A stretch of 64,000 nucleotides of DNA from Flavobacterium defluvii (GTDB lineage Bacteria; Bacteroidota; Bacteroidia; Flavobacteriales; Flavobacteriaceae). Where the stretch lies: contig NZ_FQWC01000007.1 of the NCBI RefSeq assembly GCF_900129555.1, positions 204,279 to 268,278 on the forward strand, in the 5' to 3' direction. The position numbers and the translations under genes are program-made. Of the stretch, positions 7,181 through 15,285 are shown one piece after another; the first letter of the stretch is position 1, and every line of letters begins with the position of its first letter. The notes beneath the pieces were generated by a model. The model made no database searches. It was not told the DNA's origin and saw nothing but the letters and a program-made list of their open reading frames with translations.

Positions 7181-7699
7181 TTAAATTAGTTGTTTTTCAT
7201 AAGCTCTTCTGGCACCGCCTCTAAAATAGACCTGACCACAATATGTATATTTTAATTTATCCAAAATTTTCAGCATCGGAACATTATCAAAATTGGTATC
7301 TACCTTTATGCTGTAAATATTATTTTCAAGAGCTAAACCTTCAATACTTTCAAATAGTTTTGTGGCGATCCCTTTTCCTTTTGCCAATTTTGAAACTGCT
7401 ACGCGATGTACAACAGTATAATCGCCATTGCTCAGCCATTTGCCCTCGATACCTTCGTAAGCAGGTTCTTTGTCGAAAATAATAGCAGCATAACACAAAA
7501 TCGATTCATTTTCTGTTAATACGTAACCGTAACCATTATCTATATCATTTTTAATAGAAAGCTCATTAGGGTAACCGTCCTGCCATTGTGTACTTCCGTC
7601 TAATCTTCTTTGTTCAATTGCATCCTGCAGTATTTTCCATATTACAGGTATTTCAGTAATAGCAGCTTTTCTTAATACTAGTTTTTCTGTAGAATCCAT
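7181..7699 (-). CDS. GNAT-family N-acetyltransferase
   Basis: A protein of 172 residues with the GNAT acetyl-CoA fold. Motif A reads VHRVAVSKLAKGKGIATKLFESIE (about 100-123), with the Q/RxxGxG/A-type loop KGKGIA. Motif B follows around NIYSIKVDTNFDNVPMLKILDKLKY. The C-terminal YTYCGQVYFRGGARRAYEK is typical of a subset found in Bacteroidota and Firmicutes. The substrate cannot be deduced. It begins 24 nt after the second YeeE-like gene and may be its last operon member, ended by the terminator at 7121-7157. Confidence 0.88.
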   Translation of the reverse strand: MDSTEKLVLRKAAITEIPVIWKILQDAIEQRRLDGSTQWQDGYPNELSIKNDIDNGYGYVLTENESILCYAAIIFDKEPAYEGIEGKWLSNGDYTVVHRVAVSKLAKGKGIATKLFESIEGLALENNIYSIKVDTNFDNVPMLKILDKLKYTYCGQVYFRGGARRAYEKQLI

Positions 7700-7723
7700 T
7701 TTTAGATTTAACTTTATAAGGAA

Positions 7724-8203
7724 TTAATGAGGCAGTTTATCTTTTATCAAACCATAAAACCAGGTTCCTGCAATAGCACTTAACAATGTAACTACAATTA
7801 CAGTTGCTCCAGTTCCAATTTGGGCAAAAAGCGGTCCCGGACATGCTCCGGTAATTGCCCATCCAAAACCAAATAATAATCCGCCATAAATTTGTCCTTT
7901 ATTGAAAGTCTTAGGCTGAATTTCGATTTTTTCTCCATCAAGAGTTTTGACGTTGAATTTTTTAATCAGAAATACTGAAATTACGCCAACTACAACAGCG
8001 CTTCCAATTACCCCATACATATGAAATGACTGCAAATGAAACATTTCCTGAATACGGAACCAGCTGATAATTTCGGCTTTTACGAATACAATTCCGAAAA
8101 AGATTCCGACGATTAAATATTTAAGATTTGCTAATGCATTTTCGTTTTTGTGACTTGCATTAATTCCTTCGCCGTCTATATTTTTATTTTCTAAATTGCT
8201 CAT
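7724..8203 (-). CDS. YeeE/YedE half-transporter (DUF6691-like)
   Basis: A membrane protein of 159 residues with about four helices. The segment GGLLFGFGWAITGACPGPLFAQIGTG carries the conserved Cys of the GACPGP motif of YeeE/YedE sulfur-compound transporters. Its partner gene ends 10 nt upstream (8214-8777) and encodes the other half. Full-length YeeE/YedE proteins fuse both halves, so the pair should assemble in the inner membrane to move thiosulfate or another sulfur compound. The neighbouring ETHE1-like hydrolase supports a role in reduced-sulfur handling. The exact substrate and direction are inferred. Confidence 0.85.
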   Translation of the reverse strand: MSNLENKNIDGEGINASHKNENALANLKYLIVGIFFGIVFVKAEIISWFRIQEMFHLQSFHMYGVIGSAVVVGVISVFLIKKFNVKTLDGEKIEIQPKTFNKGQIYGGLLFGFGWAITGACPGPLFAQIGTGATVIVVTLLSAIAGTWFYGLIKDKLPH

Positions 8204-8213
8204 TTGTCAAATT

Positions 8214-8777
8214 TTAAAGTGAAAGAATATAAGGTAAAATCAAAAGTGACATTACAAAACCGCCAATCATAAAACAGATGGTAGCTACCAATGATGGCCA
8301 TTGTAAATTTGATAATCCCATAATAGCGTGTCCGCTCGTGCATCCGCCTGCATAACGAGTTCCAAAACCTACTAAAAATCCGCCTGCAATAATCATAATA
8401 AATCCGCGAAGCGTTACTAAACTTTCCCACGAAAATAATTGTGAAGGAACTAATCCCGTATGATCTGTAATTCCATAAGAGGCTAATTGATTTGAAAGTT
8501 CTGGCGTAATTTGAATATCATTTGGATTTGATAAAAAGTAAGCAGCAATAACGCCACCGAAAAATATTCCCAAAACGAAAAATAAGTTCCAGCTTTCTTT
8601 TTTCCAGTCGTATTTAAAAAACGAAATATTTGCGGGAATACAAGCCGCACAAATATGACGAAGGGAAGAACTAATCCCGAAAGATTTATTTCCTATAATT
8701 AATAAAATAGGAACAGTTAATCCAATTAACGGACCTGCTACATACCAAGGCCAAGGTTCTTTAATGATTTCTAGCAT
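8214..8777 (-). CDS. YeeE/YedE half-transporter
   Basis: A membrane protein of 187 residues with about five hydrophobic helices. FGTRYAGGCTSGHAIMGLSNLQWPS (about 139-163) contains the GGCTSGH motif with the conserved Cys of the YeeE/YedE family, and RHICAACIPANISFF (about 40-54) has two further Cys. It is paired with the second half at 7724-8203, 10 nt downstream. It follows the metallo-hydrolase/rhodanese gene by 126 bp, in which the 8-nt periodic repeat lies. Role: import or export of a small sulfur species; the substrate is not determinable from sequence. Confidence 0.87.
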   Translation of the reverse strand: MLEIIKEPWPWYVAGPLIGLTVPILLIIGNKSFGISSSLRHICAACIPANISFFKYDWKKESWNLFFVLGIFFGGVIAAYFLSNPNDIQITPELSNQLASYGITDHTGLVPSQLFSWESLVTLRGFIMIIAGGFLVGFGTRYAGGCTSGHAIMGLSNLQWPSLVATICFMIGGFVMSLLILPYILSL

Positions 8778-8785
8778 TTTTTTTA

Positions 8786-8895
8786 AGGTTATAAGGTGCT
8801 AAGATTCTAAGTTACTAAGGCTTATTTAAGATTCTGATTAATTAAGTTTAAAAGTAAAAAAAACTCAGAACCTTTGCATCTTAGCAGCTTAGCCT
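8786..8895. repeat. 8-nt periodic CTAAGnnn repeat, inverted pair
   Basis: The left arm holds GTGCTAAG, ATTCTAAG, TTACTAAG in tandem (every 8 nt CTAAG). The right arm holds the reverse, CTTAG at 8-nt spacing (GCATCTTAGCAGCTTAG). A related five-unit copy is at 19432-19470. It lies between the hydrolase and YeeE genes and contains no ORF. Confidence 0.65.
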
Positions 8896-8903
8896 CTTTA
8901 AAA

Positions 8904-10319
8904 TTATTTTAATACTTTACTCTGGCAAACGAAATCTGATTTTGGAATTTCAGTTTTTGCGATAGCTCCAAAACCACCGTCAATTTCGCTAAAATTCCTG
9001 AAACCACGCGCTTGCAAAATCGAAGCTGCTATCATACTGCGATAACCGCCGGCGCAATGCAGGTAAAAATGCTCATTCGGATTAATATCTTTTACCCAGT
9101 CATTAATATAAGCCAAGGGTTTGCTGTAAGCATCTTCAATATGCTCTGCTTCATATTCGGTTTCTTTACGAACATCAACAACTTTATCTTCTTTAAGATT
9201 AAACTTAGCAGCAAATTCTTCTGCCGAAATTCGGTTTATGGTATCAATTTCAAAACCGGCTTTTTCCCACGCTTCGAAACCGCCTTCAAGATGACCAATA
9301 ATAGTATCAAAACCAACACGACTTAAACGTGTTACGGTTTCTTCTTCAAGACCCAATTCGGTTACTAGTATAATAGGTTGTTTTACATTTCCAATTAAAG
9401 TACCAACCCAAGGAGCAAAATCACCATTGATTCCAATATTAATAGATTGCGGAATAAATCCTTTGGCAAAGTCACCGCTTTTACGAGTGTCTAAAATCAA
9501 AGCTCCGGTTTCTTCGGCAACAGCCTCAAATTCTTCGGCTTTAATTTCTTTCATTCCGTTATGCAAAACAGTTTCAAAGCTTTCATAACCGCCTTTGTTC
9601 ATGGCAACGTTCATGCTGAAATAGGCTGGAGGAGGAAGTAAACCGTCGGTTACTTCTTTAATAAATTCAGCTTCGGTCATATTAGCGCGCAAAGCATAAT
9701 TTGTTGCTTTTTGATTTCCGATAGTCGAAACAGTTTCTTTACTCATGTTTTTTCCGCAGGCACTTCCAGCACCGTGCGCAGGATAAACAATTACGTCATC
9801 GGCTAAAGTCATAATTTTATCTCTTAAGGAATGAAATAAAATTCCGGCTAATTGATCCTGAGTCATTCCGGCAGCTTTTTGCGCCAAATCCGGACGGCCA
9901 ACATCACCAATAAATAACGTATCACCAGAAAAAATGGCGTGATCTTTTCCGTCTTTGTCAATCAATAAGTAAGTGGTACTTTCCATAGTATGACCCGGAG
10001 TATGTAAAGCTTTTATCGTTACATCTCCAATTTTGAATTCCTGTCCGTCTTTTGCAGAAATGCAGTCAAATTCGCAGGCAGCATTTGGTCCGTAAACAAT
10101 TGGAGCCTGAGTTTCTTTGCTTAAATCGATATGTCCCGAAACAAAATCGGCGTGAAAATGTGTTTCAAAAATGTATTTTAGTTTAACATTATCGCGTTCC
10201 AAACGATCCAGATAAGGCTGAATTTCTCTTAGCGGATCAATAATTGCCGCTTCTCCGTTTGAAGTTATATAGTATGCACCTTGTGCGAGGCATCCGGTGT
10301 AAATTTGTTCTATTTTCAT
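8904..10319 (-). CDS. ETHE1-like metallo-beta-lactamase fold hydrolase with two rhodanese domains
   Basis: A protein of 471 residues. The N-terminal MBL domain shows THFHADFVSGH (about 53-63), the second metal ligand region GHTMES, FSGDTLFIGDVGRPDLA and YPAHGAGSACGK, as in bacterial persulfide dioxygenase-like proteins. The residue after HxHxD is Phe rather than the His of ETHE1, as I recall for the BigR-linked subgroup. The first rhodanese domain (about 260-355) lacks a catalytic Cys; the second (about 365-460) has HCAGGYRSMIAAS with an active Cys. The likely job is oxidation of glutathione or low-molecular-weight persulfide, with sulfane sulfur passed to the rhodanese site. It heads the YeeE operon. 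Confidence 0.88.
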   Translation of the reverse strand: MKIEQIYTGCLAQGAYYITSNGEAAIIDPLREIQPYLDRLERDNVKLKYIFETHFHADFVSGHIDLSKETQAPIVYGPNAACEFDCISAKDGQEFKIGDVTIKALHTPGHTMESTTYLLIDKDGKDHAIFSGDTLFIGDVGRPDLAQKAAGMTQDQLAGILFHSLRDKIMTLADDVIVYPAHGAGSACGKNMSKETVSTIGNQKATNYALRANMTEAEFIKEVTDGLLPPPAYFSMNVAMNKGGYESFETVLHNGMKEIKAEEFEAVAEETGALILDTRKSGDFAKGFIPQSINIGINGDFAPWVGTLIGNVKQPIILVTELGLEEETVTRLSRVGFDTIIGHLEGGFEAWEKAGFEIDTINRISAEEFAAKFNLKEDKVVDVRKETEYEAEHIEDAYSKPLAYINDWVKDINPNEHFYLHCAGGYRSMIAASILQARGFRNFSEIDGGFGAIAKTEIPKSDFVCQSKVLK

Positions 10320-10345
10320 GATATGAATTGAAAAATGATGGGATA

Positions 10346-10353
10346 CAAAGATA
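10346..10353 (-). promoter_or_regulatory. -7 element upstream of the persulfide hydrolase
   Basis: TATCTTTG on the minus strand, 27 nt upstream of the start codon at 10319. It matches TAnnTTTG; no clear -33 TTG is seen. Confidence 0.5.
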
Positions 10354-10455
10354 ACTTTGTTTTCTTTTAAAATAGGTGACTTATGTTACAGAAATTTGAT
10401 TTTTGTGTAAAAAACATTGATTTTCTCATGAGGCGTTATATTAATTAATTTAAAC

Positions 10456-10486
10456 TTGAGCAATTACGCCTTAAGCTTTAATTTTG
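10456..10486 (+). promoter_or_regulatory. Promoter of the HD hydrolase gene
   Basis: TTG at 10456-10458 and TAATTTTG at 10479-10486 with 20 nt between, matching the Bacteroidota -33/-7 consensus. The start codon follows at 10520. Confidence 0.65.
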
Positions 10487-10519
10487 CAAATGACGAATAT
10501 CATTTTAAACTAAATAAAA

Positions 10520-11110
10520 ATGAACACAGAAGATTTATTAAATCAAATTGCTTTTATAAAAGAAATTGATAAAGTAAAATATATTCAGCGAAAAACGAAG
10601 CTCTTTAATAGCGACCGATGCGAAAATGACGCAGAACACAGCTGGCATCTGGCTTTAATGGCAATTGTTCTGGCCGAGCATTCTAATGAACCTATTGATA
10701 TTTTGAAAGTCGTAAAAATGGTTTTGATTCATGATATTGTAGAAATCGATGCTGGGGATGTTTTTATGTACGATACAGTAAAAAATCACGATAATACAGA
10801 TGAAGAACGATTGGCGGCGAATAGAATTTTTGGTTTACTGCCCAAAAAGCAATCGGAAGATTTTATCGCTATTTGGGAAGAATTTGAAGCGGGAGAGACC
10901 AACGAAGCCAAATTTGCAAGATCTATGGACAGATTAGAACCTTTATTACAAAATACGTCTAACAATGGCGGAACATGGAAAGAGTTTAACGTAAAATATG
11001 ATAAAGTTTACGAAAAGAAAAGCGTTATTAGAAATGGTTCAGAATCAATATGGAATTATGCTGAAGGTTTGATTAACGAAAGTGTAGAAAAGGGGATTTT
11101 GGAGAAATAA
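10520..11110 (+). CDS. HD-domain phosphohydrolase (YfbR/HDDC2-like)
   Basis: A soluble protein of 196 residues. The HD metal-site pattern is visible: His in NDAEHSWHLALMA (about 39-51), His-Asp in VLIHDIVEIDAGD (about 75-87), and a further Asp near ARSMDRLEPLL. This arrangement is shared by YfbR-type 5'-deoxynucleotidases and human HDDC2, so hydrolysis of deoxynucleoside monophosphates is the likely reaction. The start is 33 nt after a consensus -7 box. It is monocistronic, divergent from the persulfide hydrolase gene, and followed by two intergenic repeats. Confidence 0.85.
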   Translation: MNTEDLLNQIAFIKEIDKVKYIQRKTKLFNSDRCENDAEHSWHLALMAIVLAEHSNEPIDILKVVKMVLIHDIVEIDAGDVFMYDTVKNHDNTDEERLAANRIFGLLPKKQSEDFIAIWEEFEAGETNEAKFARSMDRLEPLLQNTSNNGGTWKEFNVKYDKVYEKKSVIRNGSESIWNYAEGLINESVEKGILEK

Positions 11111-11134
11111 TCAATAATAATTACTTAATCAATC

Positions 11135-11216
11135 AAACATAGCCTGCGGTTTCAACCGCAGGAACACAATGCATATCACAATATGTCTCCCGTGGTTGAA
11201 ACCACGGGCTATGTTT
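11135..11216. repeat. Dispersed palindromic repeat with AAACATAGCC / GGCTATGTTT ends, copy 1
   Basis: An 82-bp element. Each end folds on itself (TGCGGTTTCAACCGCA on the left, CCGTGGTTGAAACCACGG on the right) and the outermost ends are inverted copies of AAACATAGCC. A second copy is at 56737-56830. It is non-coding; only short spurious ORFs cross it. Confidence 0.75.
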
Positions 11217-11240
11217 AATCACGCAAACCTATACATAATA

Positions 11241-11344
11241 TTGTCATTTCGACCGAAGGGAGAAATCACACGCGGTATTCCGCAACGTATGTCTCCAATC
11301 TTTGGAGTTTCTCGTGCGATTTCTCCCTTCGGTCGAAATGACAA
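11241..11344. repeat. Palindromic repeat with TCATTTCGACCGAAGGGAG arms
   Basis: A 104-bp element with perfect terminal inverted repeats of 27 bp (11241-11267 and 11318-11344) beginning TTGTCATTTCGACC. The interior has the small palindrome TCTCCAATCTTTGGAG. The class resembles the frequent TCATTTCGA intergenic repeats of Bacteroidota. The 11345-11487 stretch before cydA shows nothing else I can support. Confidence 0.75.
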
Positions 11345-11487
11345 ACTTTGGCTTAAAACATAAGTGCAGTTTGCACATTTAAATTGTTGAAAAGTTTCAC
11401 AAATATCAAGCGATAAACTTCTTTTTAACAACAACAATTCGGGTTGTAATGGTTAAATTTGTAGAACTTCATAAACAAATTACCATT

Positions 11488-12834
11488 ATGGAAGAAATGC
11501 TCTTTTATGATCGAATGCAATTTGCCTTCACGATTACGTTTCATTATCTTTTTCCACAACTTACAATGGGTCTTTCGCTCATTATTGTTTACTTTAAGTG
11601 GAAATATCTAAAAACTAAAAACGAACAATACAATCACGCTACCCATTTCTGGATGAAAATCTTTGCCCTCAATTTTGCAATGGGCGTTGTAACAGGAATT
11701 CCGATGGAGTTTCAGTTTGGAACCAACTGGGCAAAATTCTCCGAATTGACTGGGGGAATCATAGGACAAACCCTCGCCATGGAAGGAATGTTTTCCTTTT
11801 TTCTCGAATCGTCTTTCTTAGGTTTATTTCTATTTGGAGAAAAACTTCTCGGACATAAATGGCATTTTGTAACCGGATTATTAATTATGATTGGTTCCTG
11901 GGCCAGCGGATTTTTAATCATTGCCACACATTCCTGGATGCAGAATCCGGTGGGTTATGAAATCCTTGAAAACGGAAAATTTGTGCTGAATAATTTTCAG
12001 GCTTTGTTTTTAAATCCTTGGCTTTGGCCTTCTTATCTGCACAACCAGGCTGCATCACTTGTAACAAGTTCCTTTGTTGTGGCCGGAATTGGAGCTTTTT
12101 ATATTTTGAGTAAAAAGAATGTTTCTTTTGGGAAATTGTTCTTGAAAACAGGAGTTATTTTCGGATTGATTTCGAGTATTGTTGTTGCAGTTCCTACTGG
12201 AGATTTACTGGCCAAAAATGTTGTGAAATACCAACCCGTAACTTTCGCCGGAATGGAAGGAATTTTTCATACCGAGAAAAAAGGTTCTGAAATTGTTTTA
12301 ATAGGTCAGCCCGATGTAAAAGATAAAAAACTCGATAATAAAATTGCTGTTCCTAATATTCTGAGTTTCCTGACTTACGGAAACTGGAATCAGGAAATTA
12401 AAGGTTTAGATCAGTTTGAAGAAGATTTGCATCCAACCAATATTTCGGGATTGTATTATGCGTATCATATTATGGTGGGACTCGGAACTGTATTTATCGG
12501 TTTAATGGTTCTTTCGCTTTTCCAATTAATTAGAGGAAAATTATTCGAAACCAAATGGATTTTATGGTCATTAATGTTCATGATGCCGTTTCCTTATATC
12601 GCCAATACAACAGGCTGGTATACTGCAGAATTAGGAAGACAGCCATGGCTGGTTTATAATTTACTGAGAACCGCATCCGGTGCATCGCCTACAGTTTCAT
12701 CCGGAAATACGTTATTTACATTACTTGGTTTCATTGGTTTATACCTTTTACTGGGAATGTTGTTTTTACTTTTGATTGGAAAAATTATAAATAAAGGACC
12801 GCATCATGTGGAACTTTCAACAGAAAAAATATAA
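11488..12834 (+). CDS. cydA: Cytochrome bd ubiquinol oxidase subunit I
   Basis: A membrane subunit of 448 residues carrying the haems of the bd-type quinol oxidase, which reduces O2 to water at high affinity. Key residues sit where they do in E. coli: His19 (haem), Glu99 and Glu107 in EGMFSFFLES, and His185. The GRQPW motif is present. I chose the ATG at 11488 rather than the in-frame ATG at 11449 because MEEMLFYDRMQFAF matches the conserved N-terminus and the 13 extra residues are atypical. The region after the quinol site is short, as expected for the truncated Q-loop form of this phylum. cydB follows after 2 nt. Confidence 0.95.
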   Translation: MEEMLFYDRMQFAFTITFHYLFPQLTMGLSLIIVYFKWKYLKTKNEQYNHATHFWMKIFALNFAMGVVTGIPMEFQFGTNWAKFSELTGGIIGQTLAMEGMFSFFLESSFLGLFLFGEKLLGHKWHFVTGLLIMIGSWASGFLIIATHSWMQNPVGYEILENGKFVLNNFQALFLNPWLWPSYLHNQAASLVTSSFVVAGIGAFYILSKKNVSFGKLFLKTGVIFGLISSIVVAVPTGDLLAKNVVKYQPVTFAGMEGIFHTEKKGSEIVLIGQPDVKDKKLDNKIAVPNILSFLTYGNWNQEIKGLDQFEEDLHPTNISGLYYAYHIMVGLGTVFIGLMVLSLFQLIRGKLFETKWILWSLMFMMPFPYIANTTGWYTAELGRQPWLVYNLLRTASGASPTVSSGNTLFTLLGFIGLYLLLGMLFLLLIGKIINKGPHHVELSTEKI

Positions 12835-12836
12835 GT

Positions 12837-13913
12837 ATGGAATTTTTTTGGTACATAGTTTTAATGGGAATTCTGGCCGTTTATCTGGTTTTAGACGGTT
12901 ATGATTTTGGTGCAGGAATTATTCATTTATTTTTTGCCGATACAGAAAGAGATAAAAAAGTAATTACAAATTCGATTGGTCCGTTTTGGGATGCTAATGA
13001 AGTTTGGCTGATTGCGGCCGGAGGTGTTTTGTTTTTTGCTTTTCCAACTTTATATGCGTCATCTTTCAGCGGATTTTATCTGCCTTTGATTATGATTTTA
13101 TGGCTTTTGATTTTCCGTGCAGTAGGTTTAGAAATGCGCGGACAAGTGCATCACCATATGTGGGAAAGTATCTGGGATAAAGCTTTTGGAATTGCGAGTT
13201 TACTTTTGGCACTTTTCTTCGGAATTGCCCTAGGAAATATTGTTCGCGGTGTAAATCTAGGAATGGTTCAAAATGGCGTTTCAACTCAGGAAGCGCATTA
13301 TTTCTTTCTTCCTTTATGGAACCCGACTTTTAGTCCGCAGGCAAATGAATTGGGAATTATCGACTGGTTTACGCTTTTTTTGGGAATAGTAAGTGTTGTT
13401 GCATTAACGATTCACGGTGCAAACTGGATTATTTATAAAACAAATTCATCTTTAAACCCAAAACTTAAAAATGTGGTTTTTGTATTGAATATTGTTCTGC
13501 TGGTTTTAGTTTGTATATCCTTGCAGGTTTGGCATTTTATCGAGCCAAAACCGTTTCATAATTTCGTTGAAAATCCAATTCTTTGGTTTTTTCCGCTTTT
13601 GACTTTCGTTGGAATTTTGGGATTATTTAAAGTACGTTCGTTTCAAAAAGACGGTTACGGATTTATGTTTTCGACTTTCTTTTTAGTGGGTGGATTTGCT
13701 TCAACAGCCGTTTCGATTTTTCCGAATGTTCTGCCTTCGACTAATAAAGTAAATCCGTCGCTAACAATCTACAATACAGCCGCTCACGAATACGGATTGA
13801 ATGCCGGATTGAGCTGGTTTTTTATCGCTTTGTTTTTGGTGATAGTTTATTTTGTTATTCAATATAGAGTTTTTAGTGGTAAAATGGATGATGTCGGGTA
13901 TGGGGAGCATTGA
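12837..13913 (+). CDS. cydB: Cytochrome bd ubiquinol oxidase subunit II
   Basis: A membrane protein of 358 residues with about eight to nine helices. It shows the N-terminal LVLDGYDFGAG and IGPFWDANEVWL motifs that define CydB, then RAVGLEMRG. It has no haem of its own but holds subunit I in shape. It overlaps nothing and starts 2 nt after the cydA stop, so the two are cotranslated. A terminator hairpin follows at 13986-14011. The surrounding sulfur genes are a sensible setting, because bd oxidase is relatively resistant to sulfide; that link is inference. Confidence 0.95.
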   Translation: MEFFWYIVLMGILAVYLVLDGYDFGAGIIHLFFADTERDKKVITNSIGPFWDANEVWLIAAGGVLFFAFPTLYASSFSGFYLPLIMILWLLIFRAVGLEMRGQVHHHMWESIWDKAFGIASLLLALFFGIALGNIVRGVNLGMVQNGVSTQEAHYFFLPLWNPTFSPQANELGIIDWFTLFLGIVSVVALTIHGANWIIYKTNSSLNPKLKNVVFVLNIVLLVLVCISLQVWHFIEPKPFHNFVENPILWFFPLLTFVGILGLFKVRSFQKDGYGFMFSTFFLVGGFASTAVSIFPNVLPSTNKVNPSLTIYNTAAHEYGLNAGLSWFFIALFLVIVYFVIQYRVFSGKMDDVGYGEH

Positions 13914-13985
13914 TATTTGTTTTTTAGTCACGACTCGAGCGATAGCGAACAGGCGAAGCAATTCACGAATTAATTACATCAATAG

Positions 13986-14011
13986 CCTCCAGTTTTAACT
14001 GGAGGTTTTTT
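13986..14011 (+). terminator. Terminator after cydAB
   Basis: A 9-bp stem CCTCCAGTT / AACTGGAGG with a 2-nt loop centre, followed by six T. The stretch upstream, 13914-13985, holds only a short GCGAAGCAATT-type repeat fragment. Confidence 0.75.
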
Positions 14012-14027
14012 GTTGAGATTTGAATTG

Positions 14028-14104
14028 GGCTTTAGCCAAACTTTGCGTTTTTTGGCTAAAGCCTTTTTTGTATACATTTGTTTACCTCCAGCTAAAGCCG
14101 GAGG
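14028..14104. repeat. GGCTTTAGCC hairpin and related CCTCCGGCTTTAGC fragment
   Basis: GGCTTTAGCCAAA (14028-14040) pairs with TTTGGCTAAAGCC (14051-14063), followed by six T, so it may act as a second terminator. A short GGAGG hairpin containing GCTAAAGCC follows at 14085-14104. Both look like intergenic repeat fragments. 14105-14281 holds nothing else I recognise. Confidence 0.6.
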
Positions 14105-14281
14105 CAATTCATTAATAATATTAAAACCAAAAAACGTCATTTTACCTGAGTGTGCGTTAGGGATAGAAGCGGTATCCTTTTTGTTTTTTCTTTAAAAACA
14201 AAAAGATATAGCGGATAGCCCGGCCGGAGGAAACGTCCAAATATTTCATATTAAATTTCTTTAATATAATTTTTCCAAATA

Positions 14282-14311
14282 TTGTATTTGATTTCCTTTT
14301 TCTTAGTTTTG
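14282..14311 (+). promoter_or_regulatory. Promoter of the Panacea-domain gene
   Basis: TTG (14282-14284) and TAGTTTTG (14304-14311) separated by 19 nt, 30 nt upstream of the start codon. Confidence 0.65.
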
Positions 14312-14341
14312 TTAGAAGAGAAATAATTAAAATTTTGAAAG

Positions 14342-14791
14342 ATGTATAATTGTTTTGATATAGCGAAGTACTTCATAGAATTGGCAAAAGAAGAAGGCAT
14401 GGGACTTGACCCAATGAAATTGCTAAAGCTTACTTATATTTCTGATGGATGGCATTTGGGAATCACCGGAGAGCCCCTTTTTGACAATGAAATCCAGGCA
14501 TGGAAATACGGAGCGGTTATTCCGGATTTGTATTATGCCATACGAATGTTTGGGAAAGATCCTGTTGATCCGTTTTTGTTGAATATTTATGCCAAAACTC
14601 CATTAAAAGAAGAAGACAAAGAATTCCTGAAAAAAATCTGGGACAATTATAAAGGTTTATCGGGATTACAGCTCTCGGCATTGACGCATGAAGAGGGAAG
14701 TCCGTGGTCGCAGACTTGGGACGGAACGCAGGATGCTGTTATCGGAAATGATTTAATTAGAGAATATTATAAGGAAAAACTAAATAGTTAA
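14342..14791 (+). CDS. Panacea (DUF4065) domain protein, candidate antitoxin
   Basis: A protein of 149 residues that is a single Panacea/DUF4065/SocA-like domain. The diagnostic elements are all visible: MKLLKLTYISDGWHLG (25-40), PLFDNEIQAWKYGAVIPDLY (45-64) and LSALTHEEGSPWSQTW (111-126). Panacea proteins are known as antitoxins that neutralise many unrelated toxin folds (PanAT systems). The stop codon overlaps the next start by one base (TAATG), and the next gene encodes a small membrane protein, an arrangement typical of toxin-antitoxin pairs. The domain call is firm; antitoxin function is inferred. Confidence 0.9.
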   Translation: MYNCFDIAKYFIELAKEEGMGLDPMKLLKLTYISDGWHLGITGEPLFDNEIQAWKYGAVIPDLYYAIRMFGKDPVDPFLLNIYAKTPLKEEDKEFLKKIWDNYKGLSGLQLSALTHEEGSPWSQTWDGTQDAVIGNDLIREYYKEKLNS

Positions 14792-15228
14792 TGGAAAAAA
14801 CTTTAGCAGAAAAATTACCGCAAAGCGCTTTAGGAAACGATATTATTAATGTTCCGAAAGATGTAACGAAAGAAGCTGAAAAAGAAGATCATTTAATGAG
14901 ACCTTATGATCCGAAAAGTCATTCGGAATATATTGAATTGAAAAGGTTTGAAATCGAACAAGCAAATGAAAGTCTGGAGCGAAAGCTTAGACAAGAAAAT
15001 GCCAAAAAAGCTTTTATTTTTTCCTCAAGATGGGCTATTTTTATTGCTCTTGTTATTTTACTGCATGGAGCGGGTGCATCTTATAAATTCTTTATTTTAT
15101 CGCAAACAGAATTTTTGTTTGTGGTTGGCACTTTAACAACTTCAATTTTTACTTTTTATACTTTGGTTTTAAGATATTTATTTTACAGAAAACCAAATGC
15201 CAAAACTGCTGAAAAGAAAACGGTATAA
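14791..15228 (+). CDS. Small two-helix membrane protein, candidate Panacea-linked toxin
   Basis: A protein of 145 residues of unrecognised family. Residues 1-40 are polar and probably disordered; 45-73 are charged and likely helical or coiled coil (EYIELKRFEIEQANESLERK). Two transmembrane helices follow, about 80-99 and 108-131, and a short basic tail ends the protein. Translation is coupled to the Panacea gene by the overlapping TAATG. Some described Panacea partners are membrane-acting toxins, so a membrane-depolarising toxin is a fair hypothesis, but no toxin motif is recognised. It is alternatively a membrane anchor. A hairpin follows 9 nt after the stop codon. Confidence 0.75.
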   Translation: MEKTLAEKLPQSALGNDIINVPKDVTKEAEKEDHLMRPYDPKSHSEYIELKRFEIEQANESLERKLRQENAKKAFIFSSRWAIFIALVILLHGAGASYKFFILSQTEFLFVVGTLTTSIFTFYTLVLRYLFYRKPNAKTAEKKTV

Positions 15229-15236
15229 ATAGTTTT

Positions 15237-15271
15237 AATCTTTGTCAAAGTTTTAAACTTTGACAAAGATT
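15237..15271. terminator. Bidirectional hairpin between convergent genes
   Basis: A perfect 17-bp inverted repeat AATCTTTGTCAAAGTTT with a single-base centre, between the convergent membrane-protein and TauE genes. A near copy lies at 62977-63009. It is a possible transcription stop, though it lacks a long T-run. Confidence 0.6.
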
Positions 15272-15285
15272 GTCTACAAGTAAAA

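Noticed and set aside
11169..11437. Two overlapping ORFs of 64 and 72 codons on opposite strands before cydA
   Set aside because: Both are made of the 27-bp inverted repeats at 11241-11344 and show matching peptides on both strands, as palindromes do.
11449..11487. In-frame extension of cydA to the ATG at 11449
   Set aside because: The 13 extra residues do not belong to the CydA N-terminus, which begins at MEEMLFYDRMQF.
14010..14195. ORF of 61 codons after cydB
   Set aside because: It lies in hairpin and repeat fragments and has no family.
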